Shown here one piece after another: positions 7,674 to 15,714 of a stretch of DNA of 28,939 nucleotides. The notes beneath the pieces are model-generated. The model was not told the DNA's origin, ran no database searches, and saw only the letters and a list, made by a program, of their open reading frames with translations. The number at the start of each line of letters is the position of its first letter. The stretch's first letter is position 1. Source of the stretch: DATHGT01 sp035317605 (GTDB taxonomy: Bacteria; Methylomirabilota; Methylomirabilia; Rokubacteriales; CSP1-6); contig DATHGT010000317.1 in NCBI GenBank assembly GCA_035317605.1, positions 1-28,939 on the forward strand, read 5' to 3'. Both the position numbers and the translations under genes were made by a program.

Positions 7674-8420
7674 CTGCTCGTCGTCGCAGTCCTCGCGCTC
7701 GCCCTCGTCCTGCCCCCCGCCCCCACCGCTCGCGTCAACGATTACGCGGGAGCGCTGCAAGCCGCCGAGCGCGAGCGCCTGGAAGCGACGCTGGGCGATC
7801 GCGAGCGGGCCACCGGCGCGCAGATGGTCATCGCGATCTTTCCCTCGCTCGAGGGGGAGAGCCTGGAAGACTATGGGATTCGCCTGGCCCAGCAGTGGCG
7901 CATCGGCCAGAAGGGGCTCGACAACGGGCTGATCCTGCTCGTGTTCCTCCAGGAGCGGAAGGTGCGCATGGAGGTCGGATACGGGCTGGAGCCGACCATC
8001 ACCGACTTGGTGGCCGCCCAGATCATCCGCGAGCGCATCGCGCCGCGCTTCCGCGAGGGGAAGTACGGCGCCGGGCTGGAAGCGGCGGTGGCCGCGGTCT
8101 TCGAGCGCATCGAGAACAAGGACGCGCCGGCCCACGCCAAGCCGAAGGGGACGCAGACGCCGCTGGTCGGCCTGCTGGGCTTCTTCGGGATCCTCGGCGT
8201 GATCGCCGTCATCCTCTTCCAGGAAGCCTTCAGCTCGCGCCGATATCTTCAGCGCAACGGCTACACCGGTGGCCGCGGCGGCTTCATGCCGCCCGTGATC
8301 TTCACGCCGCCGTGGGGCGGCGGCTGGCGTGGTGGCAGCAGCAGCGGCGGTGGCGGCGGTGGCTTCTCGGGCGGCGGTGGCGGCAGCTTCGGTGGCGGCG
8401 GGGCCAGCGGAAGCTGGTGA
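7674..8420 (+). CDS. TPM-domain membrane protein with Gly-rich tail (YgcG-like)
   Basis: The 248-residue product has a hydrophobic signal peptide (residues 1-18), a TPM domain (about 20-150, from VNDYAGALQ through GLDNGLILLVFLQERKVRMEVGYGLE), a membrane helix (163-183) and a tail made almost only of Gly and Ser with a final W, as in YgcG-type proteins. TPM domains have been described as phosphatase-like or membrane-associated modules. No ATG, GTG or TTG exists in frame between the stop at 7662-7664 and residue 51, yet the signal peptide and the start of the domain are encoded. The only workable start is CTG 7674, one base after the lemA stop. Its signal peptide also lacks the usual positive N-terminus, so an indel or sequence error is possible. 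Confidence 0.85.
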   Translation: MLVVAVLALALVLPPAPTARVNDYAGALQAAERERLEATLGDRERATGAQMVIAIFPSLEGESLEDYGIRLAQQWRIGQKGLDNGLILLVFLQERKVRMEVGYGLEPTITDLVAAQIIRERIAPRFREGKYGAGLEAAVAAVFERIENKDAPAHAKPKGTQTPLVGLLGFFGILGVIAVILFQEAFSSRRYLQRNGYTGGRGGFMPPVIFTPPWGGGWRGGSSSGGGGGGFSGGGGGSFGGGGASGSW

Positions 8421-8899
8421 TGGACACCCACGAGCCGCGCCACCCACGCTGGGCCGAGCGCCTGTTCAGGGCCGAAGATTTCACCGCCATCGCCGACGCG
8501 GTGCGCGCGGCGGAGGCGGCGACGTCGGCCGAGATCCGCGTGCATCTCGAGCGTCGCGTCCACCGTCTGCCGCTGCAGCGGCCGGACGCGCTTCGCCGCG
8601 CCCGCCGCGTGTTCGCCCACCTCGGCATGCACCTCACCGCCGAGCGCCACGGGGTGCTGATCTATCTCGCCGTCGAGGACCGCAAGCTCGCCATCGTCGG
8701 CGACGAAGGCATTCACAGGCAGGTCGGCGACGCCTACTGGGAGACCGTGCGCGACTCGATGATCGCCAAGCTGCGCGAGGGCCGGGCGCTCGAGGCCGTG
8801 CTGAGCGGCGTCGCCGAAGTCGGCCGAGGGCTCGCCCGGTATTTCCCGCGCCGCCCGGACGACCGCAACGAGCTGAGCGACCAGGTCAGCATCCGCTGA
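8420..8899 (+). CDS. Second TPM-domain protein, cytoplasmic type
   Basis: The 159-residue protein has no signal peptide or membrane helix. After a short leader (HPRWAERLFRAEDFTAIADAVRAAEAATSAEIRVHLERR) it shows the core TPM strands GVLIYLAVEDRKLAIVGDEGIH and the helix AYWETVRDSMIAKLREG...GVAEVGRGLARYFP. This is the partner usually found third in lemA-TPM-TPM gene sets. The ATG overlaps the TGA of the previous gene by one base, so translation is coupled. The peroxidase-like gene begins 4 bases after its stop. Confidence 0.9.
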   Translation: MDTHEPRHPRWAERLFRAEDFTAIADAVRAAEAATSAEIRVHLERRVHRLPLQRPDALRRARRVFAHLGMHLTAERHGVLIYLAVEDRKLAIVGDEGIHRQVGDAYWETVRDSMIAKLREGRALEAVLSGVAEVGRGLARYFPRRPDDRNELSDQVSIR

Positions 8900-8903
8900 G
8901 ACG

Positions 8904-11726
8904 ATGACTCGACACGTCGGGTGGCTGCCCTTCGCCGCGGTCCTGCTCCTCGGCGGGTGCGGCTCGAAGCCCGCGGACCTGTTCGCCTGCGTGCGGATGT
9001 CGTTCGCGGGATTCCGTCCCATCGCCAACGAGCGCGACGAGCGGTTCCTCGGCAAGGTCCAGGAAGACACCGCGCGCTGTCGCGGCGGCGCGCGCGCGGT
9101 CGCACGACGTGGAGAACCGTGGATCGACTGGGCGAGATACTGGGCGACCGGCGACGGCACCTCGCGCGCCCCCCGCGCGCCCATCGACGTCGCCCAGCTG
9201 AGCGCGAACGGGCGCGGCGTCGACGGCGCCCTGCTCGACCTCGAATACCAGCGCATCGAGCTGATCAAGTTCAACCTCTTCGACAACGCCGGGACGTACC
9301 CGACGTACGTCGCCGGCCGCGACGGGGTCGAAGGGCCGGCGCTCGAGACCTGGAACGAGATGCACCTGCCTCGCGAGCATCCCCAGTACGCGGCGGTGGG
9401 GGGCGACGGGCGCCAGCGCTGCTGGGGCGAGCTGGCGCGGGCCCGCACGCTGACCGGCATCTGCAACGACCTCGACAATCCGCTCATGGGCTCGGTGAAC
9501 CAGCCGTTCGCGCGCAACGTGTCATTCGAGGCCACGTTTCCCGACCTCGGCAAGGACGCGCTGGCCCGCAATCGTCACGGCGGGCGCATCGGTCTGCTGA
9601 CGCCCGATCCCCAGCTCGTCAGCCGCCTGCTGTTCCGCCGGACCCAGGTCCAGCCCGATCTCTGTCGCGACGGTCGGGGATTGCCCGGAGATTCGGCCGC
9701 GGCCAGGTGCGACTACAAGCCAGCGTCGTCCTTCAACGTGCTGGCCGCGTTCTGGATCCAGTTCATGACCCACGATTGGTTCTCTCACCTCGAGGAGGGA
9801 CGGAACGCGCGAGAGATGATGTCGGTCGGCTGCGTCACGCCCGCGGCGGTAGCTGCCGGCTGCCGGCCGGGAGACGGGGTGGATCGCGCCGTCATCGCCC
9901 AGGACGGCGATCCCGCCACGTTCACCGATGGCGGCAAGCGCTATCTCTCGCGCGCCTACAAGACCACCCGCAACACGGTGACGGCCTGGTGGGACGCCTC
10001 GCAGATCTACGGCTCCGACGAGACCTCGCGCCGGCGGGTCAAGCGCGACCCGAACGATCCCGCGCGCCTGCTGGTGGTCGCGCTCGGCGACCGAGCGGGC
10101 GCCGGCGAACGCCAGGGCTATCTGCCGGTGCTCCAGGCGACGGATCCGATGAATCCGCAGTGGGCCGGGCAGGAGGCGGTCGCCTTCCCCGACAACTGGT
10201 CGATCGGGCTGAGCGTCTTCCACACCGTGTTCGCCCGCGAGCACAACCTCTTCGTGGACGAGTTCCGCAGGCGCGCGGCGATGCGGCTCGACGAAGACTC
10301 CGGTCTGCGACATCCCGCGCGGCCCGACGTGGTCATCCGCAACCGCGACGTGACGTCGGACGAGCTGTTCGACGTCGCGCGGCTGGTGATCGCCGCCCTG
10401 ATCGCCAAGATCCACACGACCGAGTGGACGCCGCAGCTCCTCTACGACGAGCCGCTGTTCCTGGGCATGAACGGCAACTGGAGCGGCCTGTTTCGCCCGG
10501 ACGCGGTCAGGGCCGCCCTCGAGGAGATCACGGTCAGAGGCTTCCGCAACGCCCCCGACGCCAAGGCCGCCAATCAGTGGTATTCGGTCTTCGCCTCCGG
10601 CTCCGGCATCCTCGGTCTGGGCAGCTTCAAGTACGCCGAGAGCCCGCGCTGGTCACGGTTCAGCCGCACCCGGCGCGACGTCTGGCGCCTCACCCCCGAG
10701 GACGCCAACGGCGGGGTCAACCACTTCGGCTCGCCGTTCAACTTCCCGGAGGAGTTCGTGACGGTCTATCGGTTGCACCCGATGATGCCCGATCTCATCG
10801 AGTTCCGGCGGTGGGACGGGGACCCGAACGTGATCCGCAACAAGATCGGGGTGGTGCAGACGTTCCGCGGTCTGGCCACGGGCGCGATGCGGGACCGCGG
10901 GCTGGCCAACTGGGCGCTGTCGATGGGCCGCCAGCGCCTGGGCCAGCTGGCGCTCCGGAATCACCCGATGTTCCTCCAGGACCTCGAGCTGCCGCGCCTG
11001 CGGACGCCCACGGGCAAGATCGACGTGGCCGCCCTCGACCTCATCCGCGACCGCGAGCGTGGTGTCCCGCGCTTCAACGAGTTCCGCCGCCAGTACGGGC
11101 TCCGGCAGCTGACCAGCTTCGACGATTTCGTCGACCCGTCAGCTCCCGACCGCGCCGAGCAGGAGACGCTGGCGACACGGCTCCGGGAGCTCTACGGCCA
11201 GCACCGCTGCGAGGCCTCGAAGCCGATCACGGCGGCCCAGCGCAACGCCGACGGCTCCGCGATCACCGATTGCCTCGGCCGGCCCGACGGCAGTCTGGTC
11301 GACAACGTGGAGGATCTCGACACCGTGGTGGGTTGGCTGGCCGAGCCGGCGACCCGCCGGCCCCACGGCTTCGCGATTTCCGAGACGCAGTTCCAGGTCT
11401 TCATCCTCAACGCGTCGCGGCGGCTGTTCAGCGACCGCTTCTTCACCTCGAGCTTCCGGCCCGAGTTCTACACGACGCTCGGCATCGCGTGGGTCAATCA
11501 GAGCGGCCCGGAACGGATGATGGAGAAGGGCACGCCCAACGGTCACGCGGTGGAAGTCGCGCCGCTCAAGCGCGTGCTGATGCGGACGGTGCCGGAGCTG
11601 GACCCCGAGCTGGCGAACGTGGTCAACACGTTCGACCCGTGGGCGCGCAATCGCGGGGAGTACTACTCGCTGGACTGGAAGCCGCGGCCGGGCGCGGAGT
11701 CAGACCCCGCGTTCACGAAGCGCTGA
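8904..11726 (+). CDS. Haem peroxidase-superfamily lipoprotein related to alpha-dioxygenase/cyclooxygenase
   Basis: The 940-residue protein begins with a lipoprotein-like signal (LLLGGC, Cys19). The distal-histidine segment FWIQFMTHDWFSHLEEG puts His290 in the THDW context seen in plant and bacterial alpha-dioxygenases. TAWWDASQIYG (360-370), SVFHTVFAREHNLF (437-450) and AALIAKIHTTEWTP (497-510) follow in family order. VTVYRLHPMMPD places Tyr622 three residues before His625, the spacing of the catalytic Tyr385 and proximal His388 of cyclooxygenase. Such enzymes oxygenate fatty acids through a tyrosyl radical; I infer a fatty-acid or lipid substrate at the cell surface. It is longer than classical alpha-dioxygenases (about 640 residues) through N- and C-terminal extensions. 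It starts 4 bases after the second TPM gene and its 3' end overlaps the convergent aminotransferase gene by 14 bases. Confidence 0.85.
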   Translation: MTRHVGWLPFAAVLLLGGCGSKPADLFACVRMSFAGFRPIANERDERFLGKVQEDTARCRGGARAVARRGEPWIDWARYWATGDGTSRAPRAPIDVAQLSANGRGVDGALLDLEYQRIELIKFNLFDNAGTYPTYVAGRDGVEGPALETWNEMHLPREHPQYAAVGGDGRQRCWGELARARTLTGICNDLDNPLMGSVNQPFARNVSFEATFPDLGKDALARNRHGGRIGLLTPDPQLVSRLLFRRTQVQPDLCRDGRGLPGDSAAARCDYKPASSFNVLAAFWIQFMTHDWFSHLEEGRNAREMMSVGCVTPAAVAAGCRPGDGVDRAVIAQDGDPATFTDGGKRYLSRAYKTTRNTVTAWWDASQIYGSDETSRRRVKRDPNDPARLLVVALGDRAGAGERQGYLPVLQATDPMNPQWAGQEAVAFPDNWSIGLSVFHTVFAREHNLFVDEFRRRAAMRLDEDSGLRHPARPDVVIRNRDVTSDELFDVARLVIAALIAKIHTTEWTPQLLYDEPLFLGMNGNWSGLFRPDAVRAALEEITVRGFRNAPDAKAANQWYSVFASGSGILGLGSFKYAESPRWSRFSRTRRDVWRLTPEDANGGVNHFGSPFNFPEEFVTVYRLHPMMPDLIEFRRWDGDPNVIRNKIGVVQTFRGLATGAMRDRGLANWALSMGRQRLGQLALRNHPMFLQDLELPRLRTPTGKIDVAALDLIRDRERGVPRFNEFRRQYGLRQLTSFDDFVDPSAPDRAEQETLATRLRELYGQHRCEASKPITAAQRNADGSAITDCLGRPDGSLVDNVEDLDTVVGWLAEPATRRPHGFAISETQFQVFILNASRRLFSDRFFTSSFRPEFYTTLGIAWVNQSGPERMMEKGTPNGHAVEVAPLKRVLMRTVPELDPELANVVNTFDPWARNRGEYYSLDWKPRPGAESDPAFTKR

Positions 11727-12879
11727 CGAGATAGTTCTGCGCGGCGGCGAGGCCGCTGCCCAGCGTCAGGGGCACGCCGACGTCCTTCAACGTCATCTCC
11801 ACGCCGGCGAGACCGCCCAGCAGATCCAGCTCGTTGACGCTTCCGAGATGCCCGATGCGGAAGACCTTGCCCTTCACCTCGCCGAGCCCGATGCCGAGCG
11901 ACAGCTCGAGCCGGCGATACGCACGCTGGACGAACTCGTCGGAGTCGACGCCCGCCGGCATCACGACCGCGGTGAGCGTGTTGGAATACTCCGCCGGGTT
12001 CCGGCACAAGAGCGCCAGCGGCCACGCCCGGACGGCGCGCCGGCACGCCTCGGCCAGTCGCGCGTGGCGCGCGAAGACGTTGGCCAGTCCTTCCTCGGCG
12101 AGCATCGCCAGCGACTCGCGCAGGCCGAAGAGCAACGAGGTCGCCGGCGTGTAGGGATACTGACCCTGGCGGTTGCGCTCGATCACCGGCCGCCAGTCCC
12201 AGAACGATCGCGGGCACGTCGCCTTCTCGCTCGCTCGCAGCGCCCGCTCGCCCACGGCGAGGATGGCCATGCCCGGCGGCAGCATGAGTCCCTTCTGCGG
12301 ACCGGTGAGCGCGACGTCCACGCCCCACTCGTCCAGGCGGAAGTCGATGGAGGCGAGCGACGAGACCGTGTCGACGAGGAGCAGCGCGGGATGCCGCACG
12401 CCGTCGATGGCCCGGCGGATGGCCGCGACGTCGGAGGTCACGCCCGTCGACGTCTCGTTGTGGACCACGAGCACCGCGCGAATCTCGTGGCCGGGGTCGG
12501 CGGCCAGACGCTGGGCCACCGCGTCGGCGGACACCCCGGCGCCGTAGGGCAGCTCGAGCCGCTCGCACTCGGCGCCGAACGCCGCCGCGGTGCGCGCGAA
12601 TCCGTTCGCGAAGTGTCCGTTGAGGCAGGCGAGCACGCGGTCGCCGGGCGAGAGCGTGTTCACGATCGTCGCTTCCCAGGCGCCGGTGCCCGAGCCCGGA
12701 TAGAGCACGACGTGGCCGCGCTCGGTCTGAAAGATCGTCTTCAGCCCGTCGAGGCAGTCGCGCACCAGCGCCTCGAAGCGCGGCCCGCGATGGTCGATGA
12801 TCGGCTGCGCCATCGCGCGCACGATGCGGTCGGGCACGAGCGTGGGACCGGGAATCTGCAGAAACGGGCGCCCGGACAT
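11713..12879 (-). CDS. Class V aminotransferase, alanine/serine-glyoxylate aminotransferase type
   Basis: The 388-residue PLP enzyme has the AGT/SGAT signatures: N-terminal IPGPTLVPDRIVRAMAQPIIDHRGPRF, the cofactor-phosphate loop YPGSGTGAWEA (60-70), the PLP-ring Asp170 in LLLVDTVSS, and the Schiff-base Lys196 in LTGPQKGLMLPPG. The C-terminal domain has RIGHLGSVNELDLLGGLAGVE. The family transfers the amino group of serine or alanine to glyoxylate, in photorespiration-like glycolate salvage or the serine cycle. Length is normal. The ATG at 12879 lies 8 bases after a TAGACT -10 element. No pathway partner is adjacent, so serine versus alanine preference is undecided. Confidence 0.92.
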   Translation of the reverse strand: MSGRPFLQIPGPTLVPDRIVRAMAQPIIDHRGPRFEALVRDCLDGLKTIFQTERGHVVLYPGSGTGAWEATIVNTLSPGDRVLACLNGHFANGFARTAAAFGAECERLELPYGAGVSADAVAQRLAADPGHEIRAVLVVHNETSTGVTSDVAAIRRAIDGVRHPALLLVDTVSSLASIDFRLDEWGVDVALTGPQKGLMLPPGMAILAVGERALRASEKATCPRSFWDWRPVIERNRQGQYPYTPATSLLFGLRESLAMLAEEGLANVFARHARLAEACRRAVRAWPLALLCRNPAEYSNTLTAVVMPAGVDSDEFVQRAYRRLELSLGIGLGEVKGKVFRIGHLGSVNELDLLGGLAGVEMTLKDVGVPLTLGSGLAAAQNYLVSAS

Positions 12880-12887
12880 GCTCCGGC

Positions 12888-12893
12888 AGTCTA
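12888..12893 (-). promoter_or_regulatory. -10 element (TAGACT) of the class V aminotransferase gene
   Basis: TAGACT on the minus strand is 8 bases before the ATG, predicting a leaderless or near-leaderless message. No clear -35 box is seen. It lies just before the end of the TPR gene. Confidence 0.45.
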
Positions 12894-12901
12894 CCAGATG
12901 C

Positions 12902-14467
12902 TCACCGCCGTCCGAGAAACGCCCGCGCGCGGTCGAGCTCGGGACGCGCCGTATCCGACTGCTTGCCGAGGGCCAGGAGCTTCTCGAAGTGATCGGCGGC
13001 CTTCTGGCGATCGCCGGCGGCCTCGGCGGCGCGGGCGGCGCCGTAGAGGCCTCGGAAGCGATTGGGAGTCTCCTTCAGCGACGCCTCGTACTCCCGCAGG
13101 GCTTCGGCCGAGCGCCCCTGCTGGAGCAGGAGATCGGCGAGCAGCTCGCGCATGGGATAGAGCCGGTTTTCCATGGCGACGTGCTTGACGCTTCCGTCCT
13201 CGCCGTCGGCGGCCGCGCGCATCAGCTCGACCGCTCGCGCCTGCGCGCCCTCCGCGGCCGCGACCCAGGCCGAGACCGCGAGCATCTGCTCGTCCGTGCG
13301 CTCGGCCCAGTACCCCTGGCCCGATTTTTCGAGCGCGGCTCTCACGTCTTGCAGCGCCCGAATCTCTCGCTTGGCCGCCGCCGGATCACCGCTGCGCGCC
13401 AGGCCGAGGCCGCGGGCGAACCGGATCAGCGCGTCGGCCTGCGGCCGTCCCGTGGAGGCGATCGTCAACGCGGCGGCGCCGGCCCAGTCTCCGCGCTCGA
13501 GGGCATACCGCGCGGGAACGGCGGTGATCGCGGTGTAACTCGGGACGGCGCCCAGCTCCTGCTTGGGCAGGCTGACGATCCCGTCGACCAGCGTCTTGGC
13601 CCGCGCATCCTGCGCGAGCTGCAGGTGCGCGTACACCATGAAGTCGACGGCGTGGTAGTAGTCGGGCTGGATCTCGATGGCCAGCCGGTTCGAGGCGAGC
13701 GACTCCTGCCACATGCCCACCATCGAATAGATGTGCGACGGCATGTGCCGGGCGTGCGGCGCGGCCGGGGCGATCTTCGCGTACTCGCTCGCGATCCTGA
13801 TGCCCTTGTCGGCGAGCGGCGGATAGTCGTAGGCGTGGACCAGGTAGTGCGCGACGCCGGGGTGCTGCGGATTCTGCTTGATCAGGCGCTCGAGGATGTC
13901 CGCGGACTTGAGCTGGTTCGCGTAGGTCTTGTCGTTCTTCGGCGCCGTGGCCTGCAGCATCAGCGCGTAATACGTCCACGCCTCGAAGTCGTCGGGGTAG
14001 CGCCGGGTCATCTGCTCGAGGGCTGACGTGTACGCGGCCAGCCGCGTGTTGAGCGGAGCCTTGTCGTGGTCGCGATAGTAGAGTCCGATGGCCTCGAGCC
14101 AGTCACGCTCGCGCGGGGTCTTGGCGCCGGCCACCCGCCCCTTGTCCAAGGCCTGCACGGCCGCCTGGGCATCCCTCGCGGAGGGCGGCGCCGCGAGCGA
14201 GTTGCCGAGGTAGTTCACCGCGAGCCCCCAGTACGCCATCGCGCAGCTCGGATCCTGCTGAGCCACGGCGTCGAAGACCTTGCGGGCCTCGGTGAACCAG
14301 TACGAGTGCAGCATGGCGACGCCGCGCTCGAACTGCGCCTGCACGCGGGTATCGCACGACGTGGGAAACGTCACCCGCCCGAGCTTGTCCGCTTGCTGGG
14401 CGAGCGCGGACACGGGCCCCAGGACGACGACGGTCAGGACGGTCACGAGCCACCGTGCGAGCTTCAT
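12902..14467 (-). CDS. Secreted tetratricopeptide-repeat protein
   Basis: The 521-residue protein has a cleavable signal peptide (MKLARWLVTVLTVVVLGPVSALA). A repeat region follows, with Cys pairs around FPTSCDTRVQAQFERGVAMLHSYWFTEARKVF and QQDPSCAMAYWGLAVNYLG, and many further helical TPR-like hairpins to the C-terminus (MRELLADLLLQQGRSAEALREYEASLKETPNRFRGLYGAARAAEAAGD is a canonical pair). The conserved HSYWFTEA...CAMAYWG block is common in uncharacterised periplasmic TPR proteins of soil bacteria. It probably scaffolds protein-protein contacts outside the cytoplasm; no enzyme motif is visible. The ATG at 14467 is preceded by GGGAGG with 6-base spacing and a 36-base leader. It diverges from the D-threonine-aldolase-like gene. 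Confidence 0.85.
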   Translation of the reverse strand: MKLARWLVTVLTVVVLGPVSALAQQADKLGRVTFPTSCDTRVQAQFERGVAMLHSYWFTEARKVFDAVAQQDPSCAMAYWGLAVNYLGNSLAAPPSARDAQAAVQALDKGRVAGAKTPRERDWLEAIGLYYRDHDKAPLNTRLAAYTSALEQMTRRYPDDFEAWTYYALMLQATAPKNDKTYANQLKSADILERLIKQNPQHPGVAHYLVHAYDYPPLADKGIRIASEYAKIAPAAPHARHMPSHIYSMVGMWQESLASNRLAIEIQPDYYHAVDFMVYAHLQLAQDARAKTLVDGIVSLPKQELGAVPSYTAITAVPARYALERGDWAGAAALTIASTGRPQADALIRFARGLGLARSGDPAAAKREIRALQDVRAALEKSGQGYWAERTDEQMLAVSAWVAAAEGAQARAVELMRAAADGEDGSVKHVAMENRLYPMRELLADLLLQQGRSAEALREYEASLKETPNRFRGLYGAARAAEAAGDRQKAADHFEKLLALGKQSDTARPELDRARAFLGRR

Positions 14468-14503
14468 GGGGTTCCTCCCTCGGCGACGTTCCGGCTGCGC
14501 TCA

Positions 14504-14509
14504 ATCTTA
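14504..14509 (-). promoter_or_regulatory. -10 element (TAAGAT) of the TPR gene
   Basis: TAAGAT on the minus strand, with TTCCGG 17 bases upstream, precedes a 36-base leader carrying the GGGAGG ribosome-binding site. It lies back to back with the promoter of the divergent gene. Confidence 0.45.
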
Positions 14510-14532
14510 CCGTCGACGCTCGCACACCGGAA

Positions 14533-14538
14533 TATCAT
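14533..14538 (+). promoter_or_regulatory. -10 element (TATCAT) of the D-threonine-aldolase-like gene
   Basis: TATCAT lies 7 bases before the ATG at 14546 and overlaps an alternative ATG at 14537. The placement favours the 14546 start on a leaderless message. No -35 box is evident. Confidence 0.4.
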
Positions 14539-14545
14539 GGGTCCC

Positions 14546-15658
14546 ATGTCGACTCCCACCGTCCGCGACGAGATCGCCACGCCCGCGCTGTTGCTCGACC
14601 TCGACCGCTTCGAAAGAAACCTCGCGCGCATGGCCGAGCACGCGCGCCGGGCCGACAAGGGCCTGCGCCCGCACGCCAAGACGCATCGCTGTCCCGAGAT
14701 CGCGCGGCGACAAGTGGCCGCGGGAGCGCTCGGCGTGGCCTGCGCCAAGCTCGGCGAGGCCGAGGTGATGGCCGCGGCCGGGGTGCGGGGCCTCCTGATC
14801 ACCACCGAAGTCGTGAGCCCGGCGTCGGTCGCGCGGCTGATCGCGCTCGTGCGACAGGCGCCCGACACGATGGTGGTCATGGACAACCCCGCGAACGTGA
14901 AAGCGCTGGCGCCGGCGGCTGCGGCGGCCGGCGTGGTCGTCAACGTGCTGGTCGACATCGACGTGGGGACGCGCCGCACCGGCATCGCGCCGGGCGAGCC
15001 CGCGCTGGCGCTCGCCCGCGCGGTGGCGGCCGAGCGTTCGCTGCGGCTGCGCGGACTGCAGGGCTACGCCGGGCACTGCGCGCACGTGATGGGCTGGAGT
15101 GCGCGCCGCGAAGCCTCACACCAGGCGCTCGCCCCGCTGATGGAAACCCGGCGGCTGCTGGAGGGCGCGGGGTTACCGGTCGAGATCGTGGCCGGCGCGT
15201 CCACGGGAACGTACGACATCGACAGCGAGCTCGCCGGACTCACCGAGCTCCAGTCCGGCTCGTACTGCGTGATGGACCTGGACTATCGCCGCATCGGCGG
15301 GCGCTCCGGCCCGAGCCTCACCGACTTCGAGATGGCCCTCACCGTCATCGCCACCGTGGTGAGCGTCCCGACGACCGATCGCGCGATCGTCGACGCCGGC
15401 CTCAAGGCCTTCTCCACCGACAAGCCGTTCCCGCCCGAAGCGGTGGAGCGCTCGGGCCTGACCTATGAGTTCGCCGGCGACGAGCACGGACGGCTGGTCG
15501 GCGACGATCCCGCGCGCCGCCCGTCCCTCGGCGAGCGCATCGAGTTCTTTCCCCCGCACTGCGATCCCACCTTCAACCTCTACGACCGCATCCACGCCAT
15601 GCGCCGCGACCGCGTCGAAGCGATCTGGCCCATCGCGGCCCGCGGCCGATCCGACTGA
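14546..15658 (+). CDS. D-threonine aldolase-like PLP enzyme (alanine racemase N-domain fold)
   Basis: The 370-residue enzyme opens with TPALLLDLDRFERNLARMAEHA and has the PLP lysine Lys45 in LRPHAKTHRCPEIARRQ, as in fold-type III D-threonine aldolases. Substrate-barrel segments follow (VVMDNPANVKAL, LVDIDVGTRRTGI, GYAGHCAHVMGW, ELQSGSYCVMDLDY). The C-terminal domain ends with FFPPHCDPTFNLYDR, where His338 and Asp340 match the divalent-metal ligands of D-threonine aldolase. It would cleave D-3-hydroxy amino acids to glycine and an aldehyde; a D-serine dehydratase-like or 3-hydroxyaspartate activity remains possible. Long upstream in-frame sequence overlaps the divergent TPR gene and is not used. 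ATG 14537 (three residues longer) is an alternative. Confidence 0.88.
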   Translation: MSTPTVRDEIATPALLLDLDRFERNLARMAEHARRADKGLRPHAKTHRCPEIARRQVAAGALGVACAKLGEAEVMAAAGVRGLLITTEVVSPASVARLIALVRQAPDTMVVMDNPANVKALAPAAAAAGVVVNVLVDIDVGTRRTGIAPGEPALALARAVAAERSLRLRGLQGYAGHCAHVMGWSARREASHQALAPLMETRRLLEGAGLPVEIVAGASTGTYDIDSELAGLTELQSGSYCVMDLDYRRIGGRSGPSLTDFEMALTVIATVVSVPTTDRAIVDAGLKAFSTDKPFPPEAVERSGLTYEFAGDEHGRLVGDDPARRPSLGERIEFFPPHCDPTFNLYDRIHAMRRDRVEAIWPIAARGRSD

Positions 15659-15680
15659 ACGTCCACGGCCCACGCGGGAG

Positions 15681-15698
15681 GAGCGGAGGCAACCGCTC
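15681..15698 (+). other. RNA hairpin between the aldolase-like and channel genes
   Basis: GAGCGG and CCGCTC form a perfect 6-base stem around a 6-base loop, 4 bases before the GGAGG (15703-15707) of the next gene. There is no U tract, so it is more likely an mRNA structure tuning translation than a terminator. Confidence 0.35.
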
Positions 15699-15714
15699 AG
15701 ACGGAGGACAGGGG

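Noticed and set aside
8921..11734. 937-codon open frame overlapping the peroxidase gene in another frame
   Set aside because: Extreme Arg/Pro/Ala content and no motifs. It is a shadow of the dioxygenase-like gene, whose haem motifs are in the other frame.
12797..14026. Long plus-strand open frame across the TPR gene
   Set aside because: Low-complexity Arg/Gly/Val sequence without motifs. The minus-strand frame has a signal peptide, TPR pattern and ribosome-binding site.
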